Shown here: piece after piece, positions 7,618 to 16,446 of the stretch
How the letters are laid out: every line of letters begins with the position of its first letter
Position numbering within the stretch: position 1 is the first letter of the stretch
Assembly: GCA_002084505.1 (NCBI GenBank)
Contig: NBLK01000018.1
Location: 1 to 27,776 of the forward strand
Direction of reading: 5' to 3'
DNA length: 27,776 nt
From: Rickettsiaceae bacterium 4572_127
GTDB taxonomy: Bacteria > Pseudomonadota > Alphaproteobacteria > Rs-D84 > NBLK01
Made by a program: the position numbers and the translations under genes
The notes under the pieces: generated by a model
Databases searched by the model: none
What the model saw: the letters and a program-made list of their open reading frames with translations, nothing else
Told to the model about the DNA's origin: nothing

Positions 7618-8641
7618 GGCTATTGGTGCTATGGGGGGAGTTTTAGAAGAAGATGGCGAGATCATTAATTCTGCTGGAATCTGGAAAATGACACAGGAAG
7701 AATGGGGATATACTCTACCGCCTTTTTCAATTCTAATGGCTCTACAAGAAAACGATGTTAATTATACTTTTCTATCTAGGTTTAAGATTGATGATTTAGG
7801 ACAAGGAAATACTTTTCTTGTGGACTTAAATATGAATAGCCAAAATATAGAAAATGCTAATATGATTTATGCAAAAGAAGTAGAGACTGGAAATCTAATT
7901 GTAAAAAATCTAGCCGTTTTAGAAACTATTGATGTTCCAAACGCTGAATTTAACTCCATAACTGTTGAGACTATAACTGATGATGCTTTCAAAATACATG
8001 GTAATTTAACTAGCGACATAATTGAAACAAAAGAAATAACTCTAACAACAGCGAACACAGATACTTTGGAATTTACAAGGGCAATGAGTAGTGATTTAGT
8101 AGGGCAAATAACTTTGACTATGGAAGGAAAAACCGAAATTGATGAAGAAATTGAGCTGAAAATTGATAACTCTTTTACATTTATTTCCAGCACTTGCAAA
8201 TCTATTGAAGAAGAGCCTGTTTGTAGCAATAATGACGGAGAGTGTTGTTTAGACGAAACTGGAAATCCTATTATGAACCTTGTTGATATTGCTTGGAATG
8301 AAGAACATCCTTTAATTATCAACAGTGCTGTTCGTGGATTGAATGATGATCAAAATATGCTTTCTGCTACCCTCACCGCTCCCACTATTTATACCTCTAA
8401 GATTTTATTTGGAGAAAAACTAGATAATGGAAATTATCCTTATTTTTTAGATCTTTCAGGAACTCAAAGTTTTGTTAATGATGTTTTTGTTAATTCTGGA
8501 AATTTTTCCAAGGGAGATGTCCCACTATTAGATATAATTAAACATGTTTATGGAGATGGAACCACTAATACAGCTGGGCTTTATTCTAAATTCTTAATAT
8601 ACATAAGTGAAAAAATAGCGGATGAAGATAATGGAAATTGA
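7610..8641 (+). CDS. C-terminal part of split prepilin-like protein, possibly re-initiated
   Basis: A 343-residue ORF whose start (RRKMAEAIGAMGGVLEEDG in the extended frame) aligns with an internal segment of the third paralogue (QVRKIALLFGPEGGYTEDG), so it is the body of the gene broken at 7617. It overlaps the upstream frame by 8 nt (ATGGCTGA), which would allow re-initiation, but no pilin leader would then be attached. The middle consists of short alternating stretches rich in Asn, Thr, Ile and Val (such as NLIVKNLAVLETIDV), suggestive of stacked beta strands. A Cys-rich insert follows (STC...VCSNNDGECC). This large-pilin design recalls PilV-type minor pilins with long C-terminal regions. 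Whether a functional protein is made is uncertain. Confidence 0.6.
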   Translation: MAEAIGAMGGVLEEDGEIINSAGIWKMTQEEWGYTLPPFSILMALQENDVNYTFLSRFKIDDLGQGNTFLVDLNMNSQNIENANMIYAKEVETGNLIVKNLAVLETIDVPNAEFNSITVETITDDAFKIHGNLTSDIIETKEITLTTANTDTLEFTRAMSSDLVGQITLTMEGKTEIDEEIELKIDNSFTFISSTCKSIEEEPVCSNNDGECCLDETGNPIMNLVDIAWNEEHPLIINSAVRGLNDDQNMLSATLTAPTIYTSKILFGEKLDNGNYPYFLDLSGTQSFVNDVFVNSGNFSKGDVPLLDIIKHVYGDGTTNTAGLYSKFLIYISEKIADEDNGN

Positions 8642-9968
8642 TAAGAAATCATTTTTGAAAAGAGAAGCAGGGTTTGGATTACTAGAAATGATTTTCGCCT
8701 TAGGAATTTTAATGGCGGTTTCACCTTTTATCTATAATCAAATGAATAAAAAAACGAAAGAGATTCAAAGTATTAATTTAGCTAAACAATTAGACGCATT
8801 AAATAAAGCTTCTCAAAATTATATTGCTATTAATTCTGATAATTGGAAGGTTGATTTTTCTGAAAATCTTTTTGATCAAAATTTATTATATACTATGCGA
8901 GATTATGGATTAACTGAAAATTTTCGGCATTTTTCTCAATCAATAAAAAAATATCAGCTAATGTCTAAAAAATTTAATGTAACTGAAACTGATACAGAGA
9001 ATGAAGAGACGGAAACCAATGAAAAAGTTGAAAGTTTTTTAATTATTTATCTAACTAAAAATATCTCACCTGTTCAAGGGACAAACCTTTTAGAACACTT
9101 AGGAAATGATGCTGGTTATGCAGAGGAGAGCTCTGTTTATGGAAATAAAGGAGCTTGGAAAACTCAAATTGAAGGTGTAAATCATGCTATTGTATATAGA
9201 CTTTTCAATATAAAACCTGCTCAAAAAGAAAATACCTTATTGTCTAGGTCATCAAATTTAGATAATGCAAATAGAATGGAAGTTGATTTATCACTCGGAG
9301 TTGGAGACACAAAATTTAATATAGAAAATGTGCATAAAATTACCTGTAATTCATTACAAGTAGACAATGGAAGGATTCAAGTTAATCACTTAAAAACTTC
9401 TGTTGAACCTGATGAAAATGAACTCATTAACTCTAATCTTTATGCCCAAGAGGGATTCTTTTATAACACGCTTATAATAACTGAAAATGCCGATATAAAA
9501 AATCTTGTGATTTCTAAAATGTTGAAACTTAACACCGAAGCGGCTTTAAGCACAGAAAAAATAAGTGCTGGAAGTGGAGCATTAACAATTTATGGTGAGA
9601 ATAATGCTAATTTAATAATAAAAGATAATTTCACTATTTATAATTTAAATGTTAAAAATATGGGTGAAACTTTTTCTCCAAAATCTTTTGTAGCAGATTA
9701 CTTAAAAATAAATGAGTTAATAATAGAAACAGATTTGACACTAATTTCGCAATTACAAGTTATGAGTCCTAATTGGATTGATGAACAAGGAATATTAAAA
9801 AGTCTAGGTGTTACAAAAATAACTGATTTTAAGCTTACAACTCTAAATCCTCAATGCAACATTATAGAAAACTTAGAATATATTTACAAAATACTTAATC
9901 CAAGTTTTGAAGGTGGAGCAATAGAATGCTTTCTAGACTCAGTTTCATCAACAAGTGATGGAGGATAA
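8622..9968 (+). CDS. large type IV prepilin-like protein (paralogue 2)
   Basis: The 448-residue protein has leader ...FLKREAG followed by FGLLEMIFALGILMAVSPF: Gly at -1, Glu at +5, and Pro at +18 as in its neighbours. After the helix comes a domain shared with its paralogues (AKQLDALNKASQNYI, YTMRDYGL, LGNDAGYAEES, GAWKTQ), then a long strand-rich region with repeated L-I/V-I-x-N patterns and two late cysteines. It is probably a minor or tip pilin whose C-terminal part is displayed. The start overlaps the upstream ORF end by 20 nt; an internal ATG at 8631 is equally possible, and neither has a strong ribosome-binding site. The function as a pilus subunit follows from the signal; the ligand or role of the C-terminal region is unknown. 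Confidence 0.82.
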   Translation: MKIMEIDKKSFLKREAGFGLLEMIFALGILMAVSPFIYNQMNKKTKEIQSINLAKQLDALNKASQNYIAINSDNWKVDFSENLFDQNLLYTMRDYGLTENFRHFSQSIKKYQLMSKKFNVTETDTENEETETNEKVESFLIIYLTKNISPVQGTNLLEHLGNDAGYAEESSVYGNKGAWKTQIEGVNHAIVYRLFNIKPAQKENTLLSRSSNLDNANRMEVDLSLGVGDTKFNIENVHKITCNSLQVDNGRIQVNHLKTSVEPDENELINSNLYAQEGFFYNTLIITENADIKNLVISKMLKLNTEAALSTEKISAGSGALTIYGENNANLIIKDNFTIYNLNVKNMGETFSPKSFVADYLKINELIIETDLTLISQLQVMSPNWIDEQGILKSLGVTKITDFKLTTLNPQCNIIENLEYIYKILNPSFEGGAIECFLDSVSSTSDGG

Positions 9969-9969
9969 A

Positions 9970-11430
9970 ATGAGAATACACGGACGAATGCTTTTAGAAG
10001 TTCTATTAATTCTAGTAATTATTGCTGGATTATTACCTTTTTTGCACAAACAAAATTTAGAAAAAAAAACTGCCTTAGAGAATGCTACAATTGCTAGTGA
10101 GGTTATGAAAGTTAAAAGCATTTTTCAAAACTATTTAAATGAGTCCCCTGTGTTATTTGAAAATACTTCTACGACACAAATTAAAGAAGTTCCATTTGCT
10201 ATTCTTTATGATTTTGGAATCCCAACTTCAATTAAAGAAGAGAATCGCTTTGGAATGTCTTATGTTTTGTTGGCTAGAAGAAAAGTTTTAAGCTCAGGAA
10301 CTCCAATAACAGAGGGGCTAATCCTTCTTTCTTCTGAAGATATAAAACCGTTACAAGTTAGAAAAATTGCTCTTCTCTTTGGTCCAGAAGGAGGGTATAC
10401 AGAAGATGGATTTATTTACAGCTCAAATCAATCTTGGATGGACACAACTAAAGCTTGGGATCTTGATTCAGCGGATGATAGTATTGTCTTAAAAGTTGCA
10501 TCAATTCAAAATAGCTTAGGTTACATTCATAGGAAATTAACAGGTGATATAAACAATCAGATTATGAAGACAGACTTAAAAATGGGGTATCACAATATAA
10601 TTAATGCTGGAGAAATTGATGCAAAAGGAATGGAAGTTTTTGATACTATACATTATGAAAATGCAAAAAATGGAACAAGCTATGGAATTGATACATTTGA
10701 ATTGTCTAATATAGAAATAATGATAAATGTTGAAGATTGCAATCTTGACGAAAGCACTTGTCCTAAGATTAATAATTTAACATTAAATGATATCACAAAA
10801 AAAGCAAATATCATGGGAAATGCAATAGTTGAGAATACAACTACTAATGAAATAAAAATAAAAAATAATATGATTTTAAGTGGGGCTTTATCTGCCAATA
10901 CTTCAAAAGCATATATGGCAGATATTGATACTTTGAACATTGTTGGTGAAAACGAAGAAGAAAAAATTTACGATATAAAAACAAGATATCTTAATATAGA
11001 TATTTTAACCATAGACAACTTAGAAACTGCTATTGGGATGTTTGGATCTGTTGTCGTCGAGACAGTAATTAAAGGTTATCCAACAACATCAGGAACTTAT
11101 TTTAGTGCTGATGGATTACTTCTAAAAAACATTATCCTAAAAAATATAAATACTTGGATTTGGGATAATAAAGATGGGTGTGATGTTTATGCTAATGGTC
11201 TTGGTTGTGCTAGTCAATTATCTACAAAACCTTTATTTGATTGCCTTACTACTGGAATAGAAGAGTCATTTCTTACAATAAATGGAAAAGGCTACTCAAC
11301 AACAGAAACAACTGGCGAAGGAAATGATGTAGTATATGGTTTTGTGGATTCTGTTTTGCTTTCTGATGTAATTGATTGTTTACATATCCTAACAGAAATA
11401 ACTTGTAGCGAAGCCAATATCTGCGAATAA
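9970..11430 (+). CDS. large type IV prepilin-like protein (paralogue 3)
   Basis: The 486-residue protein starts at the ATG at 9970, chosen because a perfect GGAGG (9960-9964) sits 5 nt upstream and the preceding stop TAA ends one base before it; GTG and ATG codons at 9955 and 9958 are less well placed. The leader is only MRIHG, then RMLLEVLLILVIIAGLLPF with Glu at +5 and Pro at +18. The mature part has the shared pilin-body segments (LYDFGIPTSIKEENRF, FGPEGGYTEDG, SWMDTTKAW), a long strand-rich middle, and a Cys-rich C-terminus (GCDVYANGLGC, FDC, IDCLHILTEITCSEANIC) that could form disulfides. It probably forms one pilus-like complex with the neighbouring paralogues. Confidence 0.82.
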   Translation: MRIHGRMLLEVLLILVIIAGLLPFLHKQNLEKKTALENATIASEVMKVKSIFQNYLNESPVLFENTSTTQIKEVPFAILYDFGIPTSIKEENRFGMSYVLLARRKVLSSGTPITEGLILLSSEDIKPLQVRKIALLFGPEGGYTEDGFIYSSNQSWMDTTKAWDLDSADDSIVLKVASIQNSLGYIHRKLTGDINNQIMKTDLKMGYHNIINAGEIDAKGMEVFDTIHYENAKNGTSYGIDTFELSNIEIMINVEDCNLDESTCPKINNLTLNDITKKANIMGNAIVENTTTNEIKIKNNMILSGALSANTSKAYMADIDTLNIVGENEEEKIYDIKTRYLNIDILTIDNLETAIGMFGSVVVETVIKGYPTTSGTYFSADGLLLKNIILKNINTWIWDNKDGCDVYANGLGCASQLSTKPLFDCLTTGIEESFLTINGKGYSTTETTGEGNDVVYGFVDSVLLSDVIDCLHILTEITCSEANICE

Positions 11431-11492
11431 AAACCTCCTTGAAAACTAGCACAACCTTTGATTGAACTCCATAAAAAAACAGAGGCATTTAA

Positions 11493-11514
11493 TGTATTAA
11501 CGTTGTTAATACAT
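11493..11514. repeat. palindrome copy 1 (operator-like)
   Basis: Arms TGTATTAAC and GTTAATACA surround a GTT centre and are followed by T. An identical 22-bp copy lies 79 bp downstream. The stem is AT-rich with no T-run, so it does not look like a terminator. A paired protein-binding site is plausible. Confidence 0.6.
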
Positions 11515-11571
11515 TCTTTTATGAAGCTCTTTATGTTACTAGCTTTCTTGCAATCTTTTTTAATTAAGTTT

Positions 11572-11593
11572 TGTATTAACGTTGTTAATACAT
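11572..11593. repeat. palindrome copy 2 (operator-like)
   Basis: This is identical over 22 bp to the palindrome at 11493-11514. It lies about 130 bp ahead of the ileS promoter. The flanking sequence between the two copies is not conserved, so the palindrome itself is the conserved unit. Confidence 0.6.
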
Positions 11594-11722
11594 CTTCTAC
11601 CTGCCAATAAAAAGAATACTACCGAAAAAATAACTTCTTAACGATAAATAAATCACTCAACTTTGCAAAATCCGTTTTTTTATTTCATAACCTTAAGTTG
11701 TAAAAGAAAATCAATAAACTTC

Positions 11723-11751
11723 TTGAAAAAAAACTTTTTTTAATGTATAGT
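11723..11751 (+). promoter_or_regulatory. sigma70-type promoter of the ileS operon
   Basis: TTGAAA (11723-11728) and TATAGT (11746-11751) are separated by exactly 17 bp. An AAAGGA ribosome-binding site (11763-11768) lies 5 nt before the ileS ATG. Confidence 0.7.
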
Positions 11752-11773
11752 TTTATGATAAAAAAGGATTTCA

Positions 11774-14700
11774 ATGAAATATAAACCAACAACATCCCAA
11801 CCTTCATTTCCACTAATAGAAACAGCGATACAGAAATTCTGGGAAGAAAATAAAACTTTTGAAAAATCAGTAAAAAATCGTGAAGGTGCAAAATCTTTTG
11901 TGTTTTGGGATGGCCCTCCCGGCGCCAATGGAGAACCGCATTACGGACATATTTCAGTATCTTCAATGAAGGATGCGGTTTGTCGTTATCAAACTATGCG
12001 AGGTCATCAAGTTAAGCGAAATTTCGGTTGGGATTGTCATGGTTTGCCAGTTGAAATTGAGGTCTGTAAAAAAAATAAATTATTAGATCGCCAAGCAATT
12101 TTAGACTATGGAATTGATAATTTTAATGCTGTTTGCGAAAAAAGTGTTCACACTTATAAGTCAGCTTGGATCAAACAATTAAAGCGAATTGGTCGCTGGG
12201 GAGATTATGAAAATCAATATCAAACAATGGATAAAAACTACATGGAATCTGTGATTGCTGTTATAAAAAAACTCCATGAAAAAGGTCTTCTCTATAAAGC
12301 ATACAAAACAATGGCGTATTCTTGGGGAGCGGAATGTCCCTCTTCAAATGTAGAGCTTGAATATAAAAAACGAACTGATAAAGCTATTACTGTTTTAGCT
12401 GAGCTTGAAAATAAACCGAATACTTTTTTAGTCTTATGGACGACTACTCCGTGGACTTTGCCGTCTAATATGATTGTGGCTGTTGGAAAAAATATAGATT
12501 ATGTTGAGGTTGAGGAAGACGGAAAAAAATACATTTTAGCCGAAAACTTAGCCGAAAGATATTTCAAGAATCCACTAATTATAAATCGCTACAAAGGTTC
12601 TGATTTGGAAGAAATGCCGTATAAACCAATTTTTCCATATTTCAAAGACATGAAAAAACAAGGATGTTTTCAAATTCATTGTGCAGATTTTGTCACGGCA
12701 AAAGACGGAACTGGGTTAGTTCATATAGCTCCTTTTGGTGAAGATGATTATAATTTATTGGTTGAAAAAAAAATAGAGGTTGTCTGCCCTGTAAATGCAA
12801 AAGCAGAATTTATTGCTCCTATAAAAGATTACTTAGGACTAAATGTTTTTGACTCAAATGAGCCAATTATTCAAGACTTAAAAAAACGAGGTATTTTAGT
12901 TAAACAAGAAACTATTGTTCACAATTATCCTCACTGTTGGAGAACAGGAACTCCGTTAATTTATAAGCCAATCGATTCATGGTTTGTAAATGTGCAGAAA
13001 ATCAAAAAACAAATTATCGCTAATAATCAAAATGTAAATTGGATAACAAAACATATAAAAAATGGTCGTATGGGAAAATGGCTAGAAAATGCGAGAGATT
13101 GGTCAATTACTAGAAATCGTTTTTGGGGAACTCCAATGCCTGTTTGGGAATCAGATAATGCAGATTTCCCTCGCATAGATATTTTTGGTTCCATTGCCGA
13201 AATTGAAAAAGCTAGTGGCATGAAAATTAAAGATTTACATCGTCCTGAAATTGATAAAATTGTTTATAAAAATCCTGCCGATCCAACTGGAAAAACTATG
13301 ATGCGACGAGTTTCTTTTGTAATGGATTGTTGGTTTGATGCTGGCTCAATGCCTTATGCATCAATTCATTATCCTTTTGAAAACAAAGATAAATTTGAGC
13401 GACATTTTCCTGCTGATTTTATTATCGAAGCAGATGAACAAACTCGTGGTTGGTTTTACGGTTTAATTGTTTTATCAACAGCCTTGTTTAATATTCCCTC
13501 CTATAAAAATGTTATGACGAACGGAATGGTTATGGCTGGTGACGGGAAAAAAATGTCTAAATCGTTAAAAAATTACCCTGATCCAGATAAGCTTTTTCAA
13601 ACAATAGGAGCCGATCCTTTTAGATGGTTTATTTTGTCTTCAAATTTATTTAATGCAGAGACAGTAGCAATTGATTTACACGGTGAAATTGTAAAAAAAG
13701 CCAGCCGAAATGCACTTTTGCCTCTTTGGAATGCATATCATTTCTTTACACTTTATGCAAATGCTGACGGAATAAAAGCTGAAGAGATTTCGGAAAGTTC
13801 TGACATTTTAGACACTTATATTTTAGCTAAAAAACAAGAGCTAGAAATTAAAATGACTGGACTTTTGGACGGTTATAAATTTGATAAAGCAACGGAAGAA
13901 ATTTCTAAATTTTTGGAGATTCTAAATAACTGGTATATCCGCCGTTCTCGGACTCGTTTTTGGGGAACTGATGTTTCAAAAGAGAGTGAGCAGATTGCAT
14001 TTAACACATTGTATACTGTGCTGGTTTCTGTTGTGAAATTGATGGCTCCTATTACTCCAATGCTTAGTGAATTTATTTTTCAAAACCTTACGGGTGAAGA
14101 AAGTGTGCATTTAACAGATTGGAAAAAAGCGGAAAATTTATCCGACCAGCAACTTAAATTAATTTCTTCTATGGATGCTGTTCGGGCATATTGTTCCGCA
14201 GGAAAAACAGTTCGTGAAAATACTAAATTACGGAATCGTTTACCTCTGCAATCCGCAACAATTGTTCGTGAAGATTTCAAAAATCTAGAACAATTCTCAT
14301 CATTAATTTCAGAAGAGCTAAACTTAAAATCAGTTCTGTTTTCATCAGATTTAAACTCTTTCGCCGAGCCGTTTTTATATATAAAAACTCCAGAAGTTGG
14401 GAAACGATTAGGTTCTGCTTTGCAAAAAATTATTCCTGCTAGTAAAAAAAATCAATACGAAATTAAAGATAAAAAACTTCATATTGCAGGATATATTTTG
14501 AATGAAAATGAATTTGAATCACGACTTGAAATCAAAAAAGGATTTACTGGAAAAGCTCTTGCTGACAACACAGGAGTTATTGTTTTAGACACTGAAATTA
14601 CTGACGAGCTTTATGCAGAAGGGCTAGCTCGAGACTTTATTCGAGTGATTCAAGATGAACGAAAACGACTTGATTTAGATATTTCCGATCGCATTAAAAT

Positions 14701-14857
14701 TTCATATAATAGTGAAAGTGAAAAAGTTCTAGCATCAATGAAAAAATGGGATACTTATATTAAAGAACAAGTTCTTGCAGACGAAATTAAAATTGAAGAT
14801 TCTTCACGAGAAGGAATCATAGATGACATAAAAATAAAATTTGAGGTAAAAAAATAA
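11774..14857 (+). CDS. ileS: isoleucyl-tRNA synthetase, eukaryote-like type 2
   Basis: This 1027-residue class I synthetase charges tRNA-Ile. The N-terminus has FWDGPPGANGEPHYGH, with the HIGH-equivalent HYGH at 56-59, and KMSKS is at 593-597. Between them lies the CP1 editing domain with LVLWTTTPWTLPSN and the conserved GTGLVHIAPFGEDDY; the WFDAGSMPYA segment follows. After the catalytic core come the helical anticodon-binding domain (NNWYIRRSRTRFWG) and a long C-terminal region. Length and the GWDCHGLPVE signature fit the type 2 enzymes of eukaryotes, archaea and some bacteria including Rickettsia, rather than the roughly 930-residue type 1 enzyme. Type 2 enzymes are generally insensitive to mupirocin. 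It heads an operon in which the next gene begins directly after its stop. Confidence 0.98.
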   Translation: MKYKPTTSQPSFPLIETAIQKFWEENKTFEKSVKNREGAKSFVFWDGPPGANGEPHYGHISVSSMKDAVCRYQTMRGHQVKRNFGWDCHGLPVEIEVCKKNKLLDRQAILDYGIDNFNAVCEKSVHTYKSAWIKQLKRIGRWGDYENQYQTMDKNYMESVIAVIKKLHEKGLLYKAYKTMAYSWGAECPSSNVELEYKKRTDKAITVLAELENKPNTFLVLWTTTPWTLPSNMIVAVGKNIDYVEVEEDGKKYILAENLAERYFKNPLIINRYKGSDLEEMPYKPIFPYFKDMKKQGCFQIHCADFVTAKDGTGLVHIAPFGEDDYNLLVEKKIEVVCPVNAKAEFIAPIKDYLGLNVFDSNEPIIQDLKKRGILVKQETIVHNYPHCWRTGTPLIYKPIDSWFVNVQKIKKQIIANNQNVNWITKHIKNGRMGKWLENARDWSITRNRFWGTPMPVWESDNADFPRIDIFGSIAEIEKASGMKIKDLHRPEIDKIVYKNPADPTGKTMMRRVSFVMDCWFDAGSMPYASIHYPFENKDKFERHFPADFIIEADEQTRGWFYGLIVLSTALFNIPSYKNVMTNGMVMAGDGKKMSKSLKNYPDPDKLFQTIGADPFRWFILSSNLFNAETVAIDLHGEIVKKASRNALLPLWNAYHFFTLYANADGIKAEEISESSDILDTYILAKKQELEIKMTGLLDGYKFDKATEEISKFLEILNNWYIRRSRTRFWGTDVSKESEQIAFNTLYTVLVSVVKLMAPITPMLSEFIFQNLTGEESVHLTDWKKAENLSDQQLKLISSMDAVRAYCSAGKTVRENTKLRNRLPLQSATIVREDFKNLEQFSSLISEELNLKSVLFSSDLNSFAEPFLYIKTPEVGKRLGSALQKIIPASKKNQYEIKDKKLHIAGYILNENEFESRLEIKKGFTGKALADNTGVIVLDTEITDELYAEGLARDFIRVIQDERKRLDLDISDRIKISYNSESEKVLASMKKWDTYIKEQVLADEIKIEDSSREGIIDDIKIKFEVKK

Positions 14858-15433
14858 ATGTGTTTTGATAACAGAGAATATGAAAATAAAGAATTCATAA
14901 CTTTAATTGAAAAAGAAAAAACATTTAAGGATAAAATTTTTGAACAGTGCGTTTTTAGAAACTGCAATTTTCAAAAAAGCAAATTCTTAAATTGTCATTT
15001 TGCAGATTGTTCTTTTGAAACTATAGATTTTTCTCTTTGCACTTTTTCTGGAACTAATTTTACCGATAATATCTTTAAGTCTTGCAAAATTCGTGGAGTA
15101 GATTGGAGCGACATTGGGCTTTCATATTCATTTTCTTTTGAAGAAACAATGCTTGATGATAGCACTTTTGACGGCATGAAATTTAAAAAAAATTCATTTG
15201 AAACCTGCTCAATGAAAAACACTTTTTTTAATGAATGTGATTTAACTAAAACAACTTTTTGCTACTCAAATTTAGAAGATGCCGTTTTTCAAGGATGTTT
15301 TTTATTGGAAACAGATTTTAGACATGCTAGAAATTATTCAATAGATCCTGATATGAATAAACTTACAAAAGCTAAATTTTCATATCCTGATGTTACAGGA
15401 TTATTAGATAGATTAGATATTGAGATTTGCTGA
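14858..15433 (+). CDS. pentapeptide-repeat protein
   Basis: A 191-residue protein made mostly of A(D/N)LXX-like pentapeptides with Phe or Leu at the centre (for example CVFRNCNFQKSKFLNCHFADC), predicted to form a right-handed quadrilateral beta-helix. It ends with ARNYSIDPDMNKLTKAKFSY and VTGLLDRLDIEI, the C-terminal cap seen in Qnr-related pentapeptide proteins, some of which mimic DNA and bind DNA gyrase. It is unusually rich in Cys. It starts on the base after the ileS stop and its TGA overlaps the next ATG, so it is cotranscribed. Family membership is clear. Gyrase protection is possible but not shown; most chromosomal homologues have no assigned role. Confidence 0.92.
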   Translation: MCFDNREYENKEFITLIEKEKTFKDKIFEQCVFRNCNFQKSKFLNCHFADCSFETIDFSLCTFSGTNFTDNIFKSCKIRGVDWSDIGLSYSFSFEETMLDDSTFDGMKFKKNSFETCSMKNTFFNECDLTKTTFCYSNLEDAVFQGCFLLETDFRHARNYSIDPDMNKLTKAKFSYPDVTGLLDRLDIEIC

Positions 15434-16446
15434 TGAAACATAGATATTTTTCGTATTTTTTTTGGACTATTTCTATTTTTATGACAATGTTTATTTTTTT
15501 CATAGTTAGATTTAGGATGAATTTATTTTCTGAAAAACACTTGCTTTTAATTGCGAAAAACATTAATAATTTACCTGCTAATATAGTTATAAGTTTTTCT
15601 GTTTTTTTAGGAATTTGGATTTTGGGATTAGTTGTTTTTAGAAAAAAATTAAAACTTTTTTCTACAAAAGAATTATATCCTTCTCCACATGAAAATCATG
15701 AAGAACAGACTGAAGCTGAACGACCAAAAATAATTGAAAAAAGTTCATATATTCCACACGAAACACACTATTCGGCTGGGAAAACATTGGAAACACCATT
15801 TGAAAAACCGCTAGAAAAACCAATAGAAAAAACTATTGAAACCAAAATTGCTACCCAAAAAGAGCCAATAAAAAAGGAGAAAGATATGCCAGAACGAGTT
15901 AAAAAAATTATAGAAAAAAATAATCTTCAAATCTTCAAAAAACTAAAAGTTGGAAATATAGAAATGCCTATTTCTTGTGCCGATGAAAATACTTTTTTTA
16001 TCATGAGTTTTGTTCCTGAATCTGTCGAAAAAATGATGATTGGTGAAACAGAAGCAGACACTCCATCGCCTGTTTGGATGAACGAAAATAAAGAGCAAAT
16101 TGATTCTCCATTAGCTCAAAATTTAGAACTAAAAAATCGAATAAAAGGAGCTTGTGCAAGTGCATTTAATGGTGAAGAAAACATACCTTTTGAGATCCGA
16201 AGTTTGATTGTTTTTTCTGACACTAATAATGGAAAACTTCAACAATTAAAGAAAAAATATGAAGACAAAGGCATAGAGCTTTTAAGCATAAATGACAGTG
16301 ATTTTCCACATATAAAAACTGTTTTTGAAAACGAAGAATTTGAAAAACCAAGCGGAAGTTTTGTAGAATTTATTACAACTATTTTGAATAATTTTGATGG
16401 AAGCTTTAAGGTTATAAAAAAAGAAAAAGACGAGGATGATGAATAA
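15433..16446 (+). CDS. uncharacterised membrane protein with long linker and C-terminal domain
   Basis: The 337-residue protein starts at the ATG overlapping the previous stop (TGATG); a TTG two codons upstream is the alternative. It has two transmembrane helices (about 7-27 and 48-66), then a disordered, charged linker with EKP/EKT repeats (about 75-145), then a soluble domain of about 190 residues. That domain has a SPVWMNE segment, SPLAQNLELKNRI and a strand IRSLIVFSDT, an order reminiscent of NERD-type nuclease-like domains, although the acidic catalytic residues are not obvious. The tail is acidic (KDEDDE). It is coupled to the next gene by TAATG. I do not recognise the family; the NERD comparison is weak inference. 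Confidence 0.75.
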   Translation: MKHRYFSYFFWTISIFMTMFIFFIVRFRMNLFSEKHLLLIAKNINNLPANIVISFSVFLGIWILGLVVFRKKLKLFSTKELYPSPHENHEEQTEAERPKIIEKSSYIPHETHYSAGKTLETPFEKPLEKPIEKTIETKIATQKEPIKKEKDMPERVKKIIEKNNLQIFKKLKVGNIEMPISCADENTFFIMSFVPESVEKMMIGETEADTPSPVWMNENKEQIDSPLAQNLELKNRIKGACASAFNGEENIPFEIRSLIVFSDTNNGKLQQLKKKYEDKGIELLSINDSDFPHIKTVFENEEFEKPSGSFVEFITTILNNFDGSFKVIKKEKDEDDE

